A stretch of 64,000 bases of DNA from an uncultured Bacteroidota bacterium (GCA_902561795.1 CACERG010000004.1:1-64000), one strand, 5' to 3'. Shown: positions 35,402 to 44,495, counted from the stretch's first letter. Program-made: numbers and translations. The notes: generated from the letters alone by a model not told the origin.

Positions 35402-36597
35402 GAATTCTTTTTGTTACCCAGTATTTTTTCCCTGAAAATTTTAGAATAAATGACCTTGCATTTTCTTTAAGCAAAAGAGGTCATTACATTGAAGTATTAA
35501 CAGGAAAGCCAAATTATCCAAAAGGGATTTATTTTAAAGGGTATTCTTGGAATAGGCCAAAACAAGAATACATAAACGGGATAAAAGTTCATAGGGCAAA
35601 TTTACTTTTAAGAAGAAAAGGAGGAGGATTAAGATTAATTTTGAATTACTTTTCATTTATTTTTTTCGCTTTCTTCAAGCTATTAACTATTAAAGGGAGT
35701 TTTGATAAAATTTTTATTTATGCTCCTTCTCCTATAACAGTTGGTTTTATTGGAATTTTAGCTGCAAAAAAGTTTAAATGTAAATCTTATTTATGGGTTC
35801 ATGATCTTTGGCCAGAATCAGTTCGAGTAGCTGGGAACATATCAAACCGATTAATTTTAAGTTTAGTTAATTACATGACTAAAACTATATATAGATTTAC
35901 AGATATTATTTTAGTTCAATCCCCAGAATTCAAAAAATATATCAGAAAACAGAATGTTCCAAATCATAAATTAATTTATTATCCTTATTATGCTGAGGAA
36001 TTTTATAAAGTTGTTAAGGTAGACAAATCACTAAAAAGTTCTTTACCTCAAGGTTTTAATTTGATATTTGCTGGAAATATAGGTGTATCTCAAAGTTTTG
36101 ATACAATTATAAGTGCTTTTGAACTGATAAGAGATTATGATATAAATTTATTGATACTTGGGGATGGTAGGGATAAACAAAGAGTACTTAAAATAATAAA
36201 AGAAAAAGGTATTAATAATAAGTTCTACTTTTTAGGTACTTACCCTCCAGAAAAAATGTCTTATTATTATGCCTGTGCAGATTCACTTCTAATAACACTT
36301 AAAAAAGCAAAAATATTTTCATATACTATTCCTGGAAAACTACAATCCTACTTAGCTTGTAGAAAGCCAATTATTGGAGCTTTAGATGGAATAGGCAAAA
36401 AAATAATTTCAGACTCAAATTCAGGTTATTGTTCTTCTTCTGAGGATTCAATTGCATTGGGCAAAAACATTATTAAAATGTATAATACGTCTTTAAAAGA
36501 GAGAAATTTTTTTGGAGACAACGCTTTAAATTATTTTGAAAAAAATTTTAGTAAAAAAAAATTAATTCAAAAATTTGAGTTAATAATGAAAAGTTAA
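35398..36597 (+). CDS. GT4-family glycosyltransferase, WbuB-like (L-FucNAc/L-QuiNAc transferase)
   Basis: 399 aa. 'LFVTQYFFPENFRINDLA' and 'VLTGKPNYPKG' at the N-terminus are strongly like WbuB, the L-FucNAc transferase of E. coli O26. 'WVHDLWPESVR' and 'YTIPGKLQSYLACRKPIIGA' are further shared blocks. A hydrophobic segment near 80-100 ('LNYFSFIFFAFFKLL') can dip into the membrane. It directly follows the UDP-6-deoxy-L-HexNAc genes, overlapping by 4 bases, which supports use of that donor. Confidence 0.85.
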   Translation: MRILFVTQYFFPENFRINDLAFSLSKRGHYIEVLTGKPNYPKGIYFKGYSWNRPKQEYINGIKVHRANLLLRRKGGGLRLILNYFSFIFFAFFKLLTIKGSFDKIFIYAPSPITVGFIGILAAKKFKCKSYLWVHDLWPESVRVAGNISNRLILSLVNYMTKTIYRFTDIILVQSPEFKKYIRKQNVPNHKLIYYPYYAEEFYKVVKVDKSLKSSLPQGFNLIFAGNIGVSQSFDTIISAFELIRDYDINLLILGDGRDKQRVLKIIKEKGINNKFYFLGTYPPEKMSYYYACADSLLITLKKAKIFSYTIPGKLQSYLACRKPIIGALDGIGKKIISDSNSGYCSSSEDSIALGKNIIKMYNTSLKERNFFGDNALNYFEKNFSKKKLIQKFELIMKS

Positions 36598-36600
36598 ATT

Positions 36601-37356
36601 TTAGTTGCCTTTTTTGAAACATATTATTGTTTTTCCAAAAGATCTATTAAAAATTTTTGATAATATTTTACAAAAAAAACTAGTCAGCTTCAGATTATTC
36701 AAGAATCTAAAAATTTTAGGGTGGAAATCGTTAATCATTGTTGACTTTAGTCTTAGAGATTTTGCTATATTCTCAAAGTTTTTTTCTATGGAGCCGTTAT
36801 TCATTCCTAATTGATAGATTACCAATGCTCCATTTTCTTCAAGATTATTAATTAATGATGTTACTATTTGTTTTTGAAAATTTAAATCCTCCGAACGACT
36901 AAAAGGGTAAAATTCAATAGCGTAGCAAATCTCGAAGGTTTCTTTTAATAAGAAATCCTTATCTATAATCATTGGAATAAAGGTCGTTTTTAAATTCGAA
37001 TTAAATTTTTTTGCATATTCAATGCCATCCTCTGAAACATCAACACCAGTTATATCACAACTATATACTTCTGTTAATACCTTGGTTTCAAAACCTAAAC
37101 CGCATCCCACATTTAAAATTTTATTAGGTTTTTCACATATAATATTTTTCAATGCTTTTTTTATTGATAGGATCTTTTTTTTTGGATTTAAATCGTTATG
37201 ATTATGAATGTTGCTTAATTCAATTCTGCCTGTCTTTAGCATAATTTTGTAGCTGCCAAAATCATTATTAATATCTATATTATTTTCCTGTAGCCGGGTT
37301 TTAATTTCAGATTTCTTAAGATTTTTGGGATGAAACCAAGGCTTTATTTTTTCCAT
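36601..37356 (-). CDS. Class I SAM-dependent methyltransferase on the reverse strand
   Basis: 251 aa. 'ILNVGCGLGFETKVL' (about 79-93) is motif I, 'ITGVDVSEDGIEYAK' follows with the ribose-binding Asp, and 'EICYAIEFYPFS' sits at motif IV. N-terminal 'IKPWFHPKNLKKSEI' resembles sugar-linked methyltransferases. It is the only reverse-strand gene in the 43-kb glycan locus: its stop faces the WbuB-like gene 3 bases away and its start faces the MBOAT gene across 116 bases, so it must have its own promoter. Coding composition matches the neighbours. Confidence 0.8.
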   Translation of the reverse strand: MEKIKPWFHPKNLKKSEIKTRLQENNIDINNDFGSYKIMLKTGRIELSNIHNHNDLNPKKKILSIKKALKNIICEKPNKILNVGCGLGFETKVLTEVYSCDITGVDVSEDGIEYAKKFNSNLKTTFIPMIIDKDFLLKETFEICYAIEFYPFSRSEDLNFQKQIVTSLINNLEENGALVIYQLGMNNGSIEKNFENIAKSLRLKSTMINDFHPKIFRFLNNLKLTSFFCKILSKIFNRSFGKTIICFKKGN

Positions 37357-37472
37357 TTTAAATTTAAAAATGATTTTTTCATATATTAAAGTTCCTAAAA
37401 TAAAAATTTAATTCGCAATTTTTTAGCTGATTAAGTTTGATTATTTAATATTTCTATTTATAAACAAATCTA

Positions 37473-38885
37473 GTGTTATTCAACTCAATTGAATTTTTAA
37501 TTTTTTTACCTATAGTCTTCACTTTTTATTGGTTTATTTTCAATAAAAATCTGAGTATTCAGAATTTTATTATTCTTTTGAGTTCATATATTTTTTATGG
37601 CTGGTGGGATTACAGATTTTTATCACTAATATTCCTTTCAACGATCGTAGACTACATTATCGGACTAAATATACCAAGGCAAGAATCAGAAAAACTCCAA
37701 AAACTTCTTCTTTATGTGTCGATTTTATTCAACGTTAGTGTTTTAGGATTTTTCAAATATTATAATTTTTTTATAGATTCTTGGGTAAGTTTATTCAGTT
37801 CTTTTGGTTACGAAATAAAAAGTATTTGGACCTTAAACATAATACTCCCTGTGGGTATATCATTCTACACATTTCAAACCATGTCTTACACAATAGACAT
37901 TTACAGAAAAAAGTTAAAACCAACTAAAGACTTCATATCATTTGCTTCTTTTGTTTCATTTTTTCCTCAACTTGTTGCTGGACCAATTGAGAGAGCAACA
38001 AATCTTCTTCCGCAGATTCTAAATAAAAGAGAATTTAGATATGAACAAGGTGTACAAGGATTAAGACTAATATTATGGGGACTCTTCAAAAAGGTAGTCA
38101 TCGCTGATTCTCTGTCTCCAATAGTTGACGATATATTTAGTAATTATCAAGATTTTTCAGGCGGTACACTTTGGTTAGGGGCTGTTTATTTTGCCTTCCA
38201 AATTTATTGTGATTTCAGTGGATATTCAGATATTGCTATAGGAACCTCAAAACTCTTTGGTTTCGAAATAATGTCAAATTTTAGATTTCCCTATTTTTCA
38301 AGAAACATAGGAGAGTTTTGGCGAAGATGGCACATCTCACTCTCAACATGGTTTAGAGACTATTTATATATACCACTTGGTGGATCAAAAGAGGGAAAGT
38401 GGAAATCTATTAGAAACATATTTGTTATTTTTATTGTGAGTGGATTTTGGCATGGAGCTAATTGGACATTTATTTTTTGGGGACTATTTCACTCGGCACT
38501 CTTCCTTCCATCATTTTTTTTTAAAACAAACAGAAAATATGTAAGCTCCGTGATAGCAGAAAATACCCTTTTACCAAACGGAAAAGAATTTTTTCAGGTA
38601 TTAATCACATTTATTTTAGTTACAATTGGATGGGTATTTTTCAGAAGCGAAACAATTAGTGATTCTTTTAATTTTTTAACTCAATTAAATTTTGATTTCA
38701 ACTTTACTTTTGTAAATAAACTTCCATTGGTGATATTATTCATTTTTTTGGATTGGATATTTAGAAAAGATGAAAGAAAAATTTATTCAAAATTTTCAGC
38801 AAGATTGTTACTAGATTTTATCTTGTTTTATTTAATTGTTGGTTTTATAAATAATAATAAACCATTCATATATTTTGATTTCTAA
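37473..38885 (+). CDS. MBOAT-family O-acyltransferase (AlgI/DltB-like)
   Basis: 470 aa with a GTG start; 'MLFNSIEFLIFLPIVF' is the usual beginning of the family. Roughly ten membrane segments are visible. 'WRRWHISLSTWFRDYLYIPLGG' (around 278-299) and 'SGFWHGANWTFIFWG' contain the conserved residues of MBOAT proteins, the second His being catalytic. It moves acyl groups (often acetyl) across the inner membrane onto extracellular polysaccharide together with an SGNH-type partner, which is the next gene (TAATG overlap). Confidence 0.9.
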   Translation: MLFNSIEFLIFLPIVFTFYWFIFNKNLSIQNFIILLSSYIFYGWWDYRFLSLIFLSTIVDYIIGLNIPRQESEKLQKLLLYVSILFNVSVLGFFKYYNFFIDSWVSLFSSFGYEIKSIWTLNIILPVGISFYTFQTMSYTIDIYRKKLKPTKDFISFASFVSFFPQLVAGPIERATNLLPQILNKREFRYEQGVQGLRLILWGLFKKVVIADSLSPIVDDIFSNYQDFSGGTLWLGAVYFAFQIYCDFSGYSDIAIGTSKLFGFEIMSNFRFPYFSRNIGEFWRRWHISLSTWFRDYLYIPLGGSKEGKWKSIRNIFVIFIVSGFWHGANWTFIFWGLFHSALFLPSFFFKTNRKYVSSVIAENTLLPNGKEFFQVLITFILVTIGWVFFRSETISDSFNFLTQLNFDFNFTFVNKLPLVILFIFLDWIFRKDERKIYSKFSARLLLDFILFYLIVGFINNNKPFIYFDF

Positions 38886-39820
38886 TGAGACTATTTGTTT
38901 TTAAAATAATTCTAAGATTAGTCCTTTTTTTTTCAGGGTCAATAATTTTAATTTTTTTTGGGGCTCTATTTAAGAATAATATTCCATTTATAATTGATAA
39001 ATACAAAAAAGAGATTATTCATAAAAAAGATATCAAAATTGTAATTTTTGGTGATTCCGAAATTCACGGTGCTGTTGATTCAAAAATTTTACAAGACCAT
39101 TTAAATATCCAGACAAATAATTTGGCTTTAGGAGGTCAAACAGTTTTTATAAATGTTCTAAAAATCAGAGATTTTTTGAAATATAAATCAGATCCAATTA
39201 TAATTTTTGATTACGGGAGCAATGATGTTTCTTATAGGGGTGACATGACTAGGGATGAAGGAGATTTATTTGAAAGTGAAGGATATAAATTTGCAATTTC
39301 AAACAATTTTCAATTCATGAATTTCGAGGAACTTTGGTTTTTTATTTCTAAGTTTCCTTTAATTACTATTCAATCTTTTTTCAAGGGTATTTTTCAATAT
39401 AATTTTATTCTTCACTCAGGAGTAGATTTAAACAACGAAAGTAAAATGGACGATTATATTAAAAAATTGGATCTTATAGTAAGATCAAAAAATTCTATCT
39501 ATAATAGCAAACATTTAATCAAAGAAGATTTTTCTTTTTCAAAACTTTTAGAACTAATTTATGATAATCCATCTGCAACTTTTTTAATTTTAAACCCACC
39601 TGAACACAAGTTAAACAGAATGATTTATAAAAAGGATTCATTAAAATGGTTACAAAATACCTCTATTTTAAAAAATTTTCAAAATGTTAGAATTCTTAAC
39701 TACAAAAATTTTCCTCTTTTGGACGAGGATTTTGAGAATTTTTCTCATTTAACTATTTCAGGGAAAAACAAATTTTCTTTCGAACTTGCAAAATATTTAA
39801 AACAACTAAATTCTAATTAA
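38885..39820 (+). CDS. SGNH-hydrolase-like partner of the MBOAT acyltransferase
   Basis: 311 aa. One N-terminal membrane anchor ('ILRLVLFFSGSIILIFFGALF', about 8-28) is followed by an extracytoplasmic domain. 'IVIFGDSEIHGAVD' matches the GDS block with the nucleophile Ser, 'FDYGSNDVS' the G-x-N-D block, and 'FENFSHLTISGKNKF' the C-terminal catalytic His. It probably takes the acyl group from the MBOAT protein and puts it on the glycan (AlgX/AlgJ-like logic). The ATG overlaps the MBOAT stop. Confidence 0.75.
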   Translation: MRLFVFKIILRLVLFFSGSIILIFFGALFKNNIPFIIDKYKKEIIHKKDIKIVIFGDSEIHGAVDSKILQDHLNIQTNNLALGGQTVFINVLKIRDFLKYKSDPIIIFDYGSNDVSYRGDMTRDEGDLFESEGYKFAISNNFQFMNFEELWFFISKFPLITIQSFFKGIFQYNFILHSGVDLNNESKMDDYIKKLDLIVRSKNSIYNSKHLIKEDFSFSKLLELIYDNPSATFLILNPPEHKLNRMIYKKDSLKWLQNTSILKNFQNVRILNYKNFPLLDEDFENFSHLTISGKNKFSFELAKYLKQLNSN

Positions 39821-40693
39821 TTGAAAGCCATTCTTCTTGCTGGTGGAATTGGATCCCGATTATATCCAATAACTATAGGAGTGTCAAAACAGCTTTTGTC
39901 AGTTTATGATAAGCCGATGGTATATTATCCCTTGTCTGTACTAATACTTGCTGGCATTAGTGATATACTCATTATATGCACCCCTGAACATATAAATTCA
40001 TATAAAAGACTTTTAGGTGACGGAGGTCAATGGGGAATAAAACTCCAATATCAAATTCAAGAATATCCTAAAGGGATAGCAGATGCATTCATTTTAGGTG
40101 AAAAATTTATAGCTCAAGATCCAGTTTGCTTAATTTTGGGAGATAATATATTTTATGGCTTAGATTTTTATGACCAACTTAAAGAGGTGGTGGATCGAAC
40201 TAGATATGAATCAAAAGCAACTATTTTTGGATATACTGTAAAAGATCCCCAAAGATATGGAGTTATTGAATTTGACAATAATAATAATCCTATATCAATT
40301 GAAGAAAAACCAGAAAACCCAAAAAGTAAAATAGCAGTTATTGGGTTATATTTTTATCCTAATTCTGTGATTCAAATTGCTAAATCAATTAAACCTTCGA
40401 AAAGAGGAGAGTTAGAAGTATCTGACATCAACAGACATTTTTTAAAAAATAATAAACTCATTGTAGAGAGATTTAGAAGGGGGTTTGCATGGCTGGACAC
40501 AGGAACCCCTGAATCTTTACTAAAGGCTGGACAATTTATTGAAACTATTGAGAAAAGACAGGGTCTTAAAATTGGTTGCTTAGAAGAAATATCCTTCAAA
40601 AAAGGGTTTATTACTAGAGAACAATTAATAAAGCAGGCAAAAGCTTTAGAGGGAACAAGATATGGGGATTATCTTTTAAATCATTATAGTTAA
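39821..40693 (+). CDS. rfbA: Glucose-1-phosphate thymidylyltransferase
   Basis: 290 aa, TTG start immediately after the SGNH gene. 'ILLAGGIGSRLYPITIGVSK' at the N-terminus is the nucleotidyltransferase loop, 'LILGDNIFYG' holds the metal Asp, and 'EEKPENPKS' plus 'WLDTGTPESL' are RmlA marks. It makes dTDP-glucose for L-rhamnose. It is first of the rfbA-rfbC-rfbD-rfbB set. Confidence 0.95.
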   Translation: MKAILLAGGIGSRLYPITIGVSKQLLSVYDKPMVYYPLSVLILAGISDILIICTPEHINSYKRLLGDGGQWGIKLQYQIQEYPKGIADAFILGEKFIAQDPVCLILGDNIFYGLDFYDQLKEVVDRTRYESKATIFGYTVKDPQRYGVIEFDNNNNPISIEEKPENPKSKIAVIGLYFYPNSVIQIAKSIKPSKRGELEVSDINRHFLKNNKLIVERFRRGFAWLDTGTPESLLKAGQFIETIEKRQGLKIGCLEEISFKKGFITREQLIKQAKALEGTRYGDYLLNHYS

Positions 40694-40700
40694 TAATCTT

Positions 40701-41273
40701 ATGGAAATAACACAAACTTTATTTGAAGACGTATTACTATTTAAAAATAAAATTTTTGAAGATGAAAGAGGTTTTTTTTCAGAGCATTTTGATAAGAATC
40801 AAAATAAATTTTTTTCACAAAAAAAAATTAAATTTTGTCAAGACAATCTAACTTACTCAAAAAAAGGGGTTTTAAGGGGCTTACATTATCAAATCCCGCC
40901 ATTTGCACAATCTAAATTAGTGAGTGTAATTGAGGGTAGCGTTCTAGATGTCGTAGTTGACATACGTAAAGGATCTCCTACATTTGGACAATATTTTAGC
41001 CAAGTATTAAATACTGAAAATAGATTTCAAATGTTTATTCCAAGGGGTTTTGCACATGGATATATAACACTTAGTGAGCAATCTATTTTTTATTATAAAG
41101 TTGATAATTATTACAATTCTAAATACGAACGAAATTTATCCCCTGACGATCCTGAGTTAGATATTAATTGGCAATTATCTAAAGATGAATGGATTCAATC
41201 TGAAAAGGATAAGAAAAATTTTAATTTGACAAAATCTACATTATTTGATTTTAAAGACGACTTATATGCCTAG
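40701..41273 (+). CDS. rfbC: dTDP-4-dehydrorhamnose 3,5-epimerase
   Basis: 190 aa cupin. 'FFSEHFDKNQ', 'VLRGLHYQIPP' (catalytic His) and 'IPRGFAHGYITLSE' are the RmlC signatures. It epimerises dTDP-4-keto-6-deoxyglucose at C3 and C5. Its stop lies within the rfbD gene (8-base overlap). It is about 40 residues longer than the CDP-type epimerase at 26037 and contains all RmlC motifs. Confidence 0.94.
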   Translation: MEITQTLFEDVLLFKNKIFEDERGFFSEHFDKNQNKFFSQKKIKFCQDNLTYSKKGVLRGLHYQIPPFAQSKLVSVIEGSVLDVVVDIRKGSPTFGQYFSQVLNTENRFQMFIPRGFAHGYITLSEQSIFYYKVDNYYNSKYERNLSPDDPELDINWQLSKDEWIQSEKDKKNFNLTKSTLFDFKDDLYA

Positions 41274-42141
41274 TTATTTAGTTACTGGCTCAAATGGTCA
41301 GTTAGGGAAGTGTTTTCGTGCTGTAAAGAGAGAGTTTCCTAAACATGAATTAATATTTGCAACAAAAAAGGAAGTTGACATAAACAGACCCAAAACACTT
41401 TCCTTTTTTTTTAAAAAACGCCCTTTTATAAAAGGAATTATAAATTGTGCTGCCTATACCAAGGTAGATAAAGCTGAAAAAAAATCAGAAAAAGCAAATC
41501 AAATTAATGTAGTTGGACTAAAAAATTTGATTTCTTTTGCAGAGGATAAAAGGCTCTTTATAATTAATTTTTCAACAGATTATATTTTTGATGGAACTAG
41601 TAAATTTCCTCATTCGGAAGATCACATTCCAAATCCATTAAATATATATGGGAAAACTAAATATATAGGGGAACAACTCCTCAAAAAAGCTGCATGTCTT
41701 AACACCACTTTCAGAGTATCTTGGTTGTTTAGCCCATATGGCTCTAATTTTGTAAAAACAGTTTTACCAACTATTAATACAAATAATATCCTCAGTGTTG
41801 TCAATGATCAACATGGACGATTAACTTATGGAATTGATCTTGCCAGGGTAGTATTATCAAATATTGATCAAAATCATTTATTTGATTATGATTGTTACAA
41901 CTATGCTCTTATGGGTGAAACAACCTGGTTCGATCTAGCAAAAAAAATTAAATCAATAAAAAATAGTAATTGTGAAATAATTCCCTGCTCTTCAAAACAG
42001 TATTTCACTTGTGCAATAAGGCCTAAAAACTCTATTTTAGATACAAGGAGAATTGAAAATCATTTGTCATTGAAAATTTTAGATTGGAAGAGCGCATTAG
42101 AGGATTGTTTAAATCGAATAGAGGGGGAAAAGGCGATATGA
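41266..42141 (+). CDS. rfbD: dTDP-4-dehydrorhamnose reductase
   Basis: 291 aa from ATG 41266; the track start (41245) would place seven non-homologous residues inside rfbC. 'YLVTGSNGQLGKCFR' is then the N-terminus, 'FSTDYIFDG' and 'YGKTKYIGE' (Y-x3-K) follow, and 'RVSWLFSPYG' is a RmlD mark. It reduces the 4-keto sugar to dTDP-L-rhamnose. It overlaps rfbB by 4 bases (ATGA). Confidence 0.93.
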   Translation: MPSYLVTGSNGQLGKCFRAVKREFPKHELIFATKKEVDINRPKTLSFFFKKRPFIKGIINCAAYTKVDKAEKKSEKANQINVVGLKNLISFAEDKRLFIINFSTDYIFDGTSKFPHSEDHIPNPLNIYGKTKYIGEQLLKKAACLNTTFRVSWLFSPYGSNFVKTVLPTINTNNILSVVNDQHGRLTYGIDLARVVLSNIDQNHLFDYDCYNYALMGETTWFDLAKKIKSIKNSNCEIIPCSSKQYFTCAIRPKNSILDTRRIENHLSLKILDWKSALEDCLNRIEGEKAI

Positions 42142-43130
42142 GTAAAAGTAAATCGATTTTAATTACTGGGGGAGCGGGGTTTATAGGTTCTCATCTAGTT
42201 AGAAAATTAATCAAAGATTATCCTAATTACAAAATTGTAAATCTTGATTCATTAACATATGCCTCAAACTTTAAAAATCTTGAAAACTATAAATCATTCA
42301 CAAATTATAAATTTATTAAGGGTGATATTAGGAAATTAGATTTTCTCCAAGAACTATTTAAATCAAATAATTTTGATATTGTTGTCCATCTAGCAGCTGA
42401 GTCACATGTTGATAATTCTATTAAGAATCCTTTTCAATTTATTTCAACTAATATTCTAGGAACACATAACCTACTTGAAATTGCTAGGGACCATTGGGGC
42501 AAAAATAAAAAAGATAAACTTTTCTATCATATTTCTACAGATGAGGTATTTGGAAGTCTAGAGGATGGTGGGAAATTTTCAGAAGATAGTCATTATGATC
42601 CAAGATCCCCATACTCTGCTTCAAAAGCAGCATCAGACCACTTAGTTAGAGCTTATTATCATACCTATGATCTTCCAGTTGTTATATCTAATTGTTCTAA
42701 TAATTATGGACCCGCACAACATTATGAAAAGCTTATTCCTTTAATGATTCAAAATATTGTTAATAAAAAATCACTTCCTGTTTATGGAGATGGTAAAAAT
42801 ATAAGAGATTGGTTGTACGTAGAAGATCATGTGGAAGCAATTGATTTGATTCTACATAAGGGTAAAATTGGCGAAACTTATCTCATTGGAGGAGAAAACG
42901 AAAAAAGAAATATTGATTTAGTTTTTAAATTAATTAAATTGACAGATTCTGTATTAGGACGTTCTGAGGGATTTTCAAAAAAGCTGATTCATTTTATGCC
43001 TGATCGTCCTGGTCACGATTACAGATATGCAATTGATAATTCAAAAATTAAAGAGGAATTGGGGTGGAAGCCAAAAACACCATTTGAATTAGGTCTTGAT
43101 AAAACAGTTAGATATTATTTGGGGTTGTAA
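42138..43130 (+). CDS. rfbB: dTDP-glucose 4,6-dehydratase
   Basis: 330 aa from ATG 42138 (ATGA overlap with the rfbD stop); the longer ORF at 42084 is an artefact. 'ILITGGAGFIGSHLV' binds NAD, 'HISTDEVFGSL' has the Thr-Asp-Glu triad of dehydratases and 'YSASKAASD' the Y-x3-K. 'NNYGPAQHYEKLIP' is an RmlB signature. It completes the rhamnose operon and is the right-hand end of the glycan locus. Confidence 0.95.
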   Translation: MSKSKSILITGGAGFIGSHLVRKLIKDYPNYKIVNLDSLTYASNFKNLENYKSFTNYKFIKGDIRKLDFLQELFKSNNFDIVVHLAAESHVDNSIKNPFQFISTNILGTHNLLEIARDHWGKNKKDKLFYHISTDEVFGSLEDGGKFSEDSHYDPRSPYSASKAASDHLVRAYYHTYDLPVVISNCSNNYGPAQHYEKLIPLMIQNIVNKKSLPVYGDGKNIRDWLYVEDHVEAIDLILHKGKIGETYLIGGENEKRNIDLVFKLIKLTDSVLGRSEGFSKKLIHFMPDRPGHDYRYAIDNSKIKEELGWKPKTPFELGLDKTVRYYLGL

Positions 43131-43152
43131 ATTTTGGTAATCTAATATTAGA

Positions 43153-43530
43153 ATGAAATATACTGTATTAAGTCAAGGGTTATTTTTCCTCAGGGTTAGT
43201 TGTTCGAGTCTTTTTTTTACTCATGGTTATAGTAAGGTTTTAAAAATTATTAATGGTGATTTTACATTTAGTGATCCAATTGGAATTGGACCTTTCCCTT
43301 CACTTATACTCACTACCTTTGCTGAATTTATTGTCCCAATTTTTATAATAATTGGATGGAAAACGAGGTTTTTCTGTATTTTTCCAATTTTAACAATGTT
43401 TGTTGCTTTTATAATCAAACATGATGGAGATCCATTTTCGAAAAAAGAGAAATCACTTTTGTACTTACTATTATTTATTTCTTTGATAATTATGGGCCCT
43501 GGTAAGTATTCTATTGACAATAAATTGTGA
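43153..43530 (+). CDS. DoxX-family membrane protein
   Basis: 125 aa with four predicted membrane helices. 'GLFFLRVSCSSLFFTHGYSK' opens with the DoxX-like helix 1 and H-G-x-x-K pattern, and 'IIGWKTRFFCIF' and 'HDGDPFSKKEKSLLYLL' are typical of the family. DoxX proteins are small inner-membrane proteins of poorly defined redox or quinone-linked roles. Twenty-two bases separate it from rfbB; it may be read through from the rhamnose operon but looks like the first core-genome gene. Confidence 0.82.
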   Translation: MKYTVLSQGLFFLRVSCSSLFFTHGYSKVLKIINGDFTFSDPIGIGPFPSLILTTFAEFIVPIFIIIGWKTRFFCIFPILTMFVAFIIKHDGDPFSKKEKSLLYLLLFISLIIMGPGKYSIDNKL

Positions 43531-43541
43531 CTTACACTAAA

Positions 43542-43571
43542 TTGTTTTATTATTAAAAAGCACTATATTTG
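43542..43571 (+). promoter_or_regulatory. Bacteroidota-type promoter of rplU-rpmA
   Basis: TTG at 43542-43544, a 19-base spacer, then TATATTTG at 43564-43571, matching the -33/-7 consensus (TTG ... TAnnTTTG) of the Bacteroidota housekeeping sigma factor. It lies 20 bases before the rplU ATG. Confidence 0.75.
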
Positions 43572-43591
43572 CCGACCATAATGAAGTATTA

Positions 43592-44143
43592 ATGTATGCA
43601 ATTGTAGAAATAGCTGGAAAACAGTTTAAGGTTAATCAAAACCAGAAACTTTTTGTTAATCGACTGTCTGAAAAAGAGGGTTCTAAAGTATCTTTTGATA
43701 AGGTTTTTTTGTACGATGACGGAGGGAAAGTTTCTATTGGAGAACCTTCAATTTCTGGAGCTTCAGTGGAGGCTAAGGTCTTAAGTCATTTGAAAGATGA
43801 CAAAATAATTGTTTTCAAGAAAAAAAGACGTAAAGGGTATCGTGTCAAAAACGGACATCGCCAAGCATTAACTGAACTGCTAATTGAAAAAATTCTGGTA
43901 AACGGATCTAAGCCTAAAGCTTCTAGGCAAGAAAGACCTGATGTTAAATCAAAATCATTACCTAAAAAGGAAATCAAGGCGAAAACATCTGCTAAAGAAA
44001 AAAAGTCTTCTGGTGAAGTTAAAACAAAGGATCTAAATAGTATGACATTATCAGAGCTAAAAAAAGAAGCAAAATCTAAGAAGATTAGTGGCATATCATC
44101 CATGAAAAAATCTGATTTGATTGCTGCATTATCAAAGAAATAA
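43592..44143 (+). CDS. rplU: Ribosomal protein bL21 with a C-terminal extension
   Basis: 183 aa against about 103 for plain bL21. Residues 1 to about 103 are L21 ('YAIVEIAGKQFKVNQNQ', 'KKKRRKGYRVKNGHRQ'). A charged Lys/Ser/Glu-rich linker (about 105-145) leads to a 36-residue tail, 'MTLSELKKEAKSKKISGISS' and onward 'KKSDLIAALSKK', resembling SAP/Rho-N nucleic-acid-binding helices. Extended L21 proteins are common in Bacteroidota. The gene heads a two-gene unit with rpmA and has its own promoter. Confidence 0.95.
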   Translation: MYAIVEIAGKQFKVNQNQKLFVNRLSEKEGSKVSFDKVFLYDDGGKVSIGEPSISGASVEAKVLSHLKDDKIIVFKKKRRKGYRVKNGHRQALTELLIEKILVNGSKPKASRQERPDVKSKSLPKKEIKAKTSAKEKKSSGEVKTKDLNSMTLSELKKEAKSKKISGISSMKKSDLIAALSKK

Positions 44144-44161
44144 CAATTAAAATTTTTTAAA

Positions 44162-44422
44162 ATGGCTCACAAAAAAGGGGTAGGAAGTTCTAAAAACGGC
44201 AGAGAATCAGAATCTAAAAGGTTAGGTGTTAAAATTTTTGGCGGCCAAACTGCCCGTGCTGGAAATATTATAATCCGTCAAAGGGGTACAGCTCATAATG
44301 CTGGGGAAAATGTTTACCTCGGCAAAGATCATACTCTGCATGCTAGGGTCGATGGAGTTGTTACATTCACAAAAAAGAAAAACAACAAATCTTTTGTTTC
44401 TGTTACACCTTTTAAAAATTAA
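44162..44422 (+). CDS. rpmA: Ribosomal protein bL27
   Basis: 86 aa, normal length. '[20 protein letters not shown]' is the conserved N-terminus that reaches the peptidyl transferase centre; no cleavable N-extension as in Firmicutes is present. '[15 protein letters not shown]' follows. It sits 18 bases after rplU and before a strong terminator. Confidence 0.97.
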   Translation: MAHKKGVGSSKNGRESESKRLGVKIFGGQTARAGNIIIRQRGTAHNAGENVYLGKDHTLHARVDGVVTFTKKKNNKSFVSVTPFKN

Positions 44423-44441
44423 AACTTAGGGTTCACAAAAT

Positions 44442-44470
44442 AAAAAGCTCGTCACTTAGGCGAGCTTTTT
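44442..44470 (+). terminator. Bidirectional intrinsic terminator between rpmA and ahcY
   Basis: Perfect 10-bp inverted repeat AAAAAGCTCG / CGAGCTTTTT around a 9-base loop, followed by ATTTT on the + strand and by an A/T-rich tail on the - strand. It lies 19 bases after the rpmA stop and 25 bases beyond the ahcY stop, so it can end both convergent transcripts. Confidence 0.88.
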
Positions 44471-44495
44471 ATTTTAATTGATAATATAGGTTTTA

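Noticed and set aside
36605-36814. 69-aa + strand ORF
   Set aside because: It is the antisense shadow of the reverse-strand methyltransferase C-terminus.
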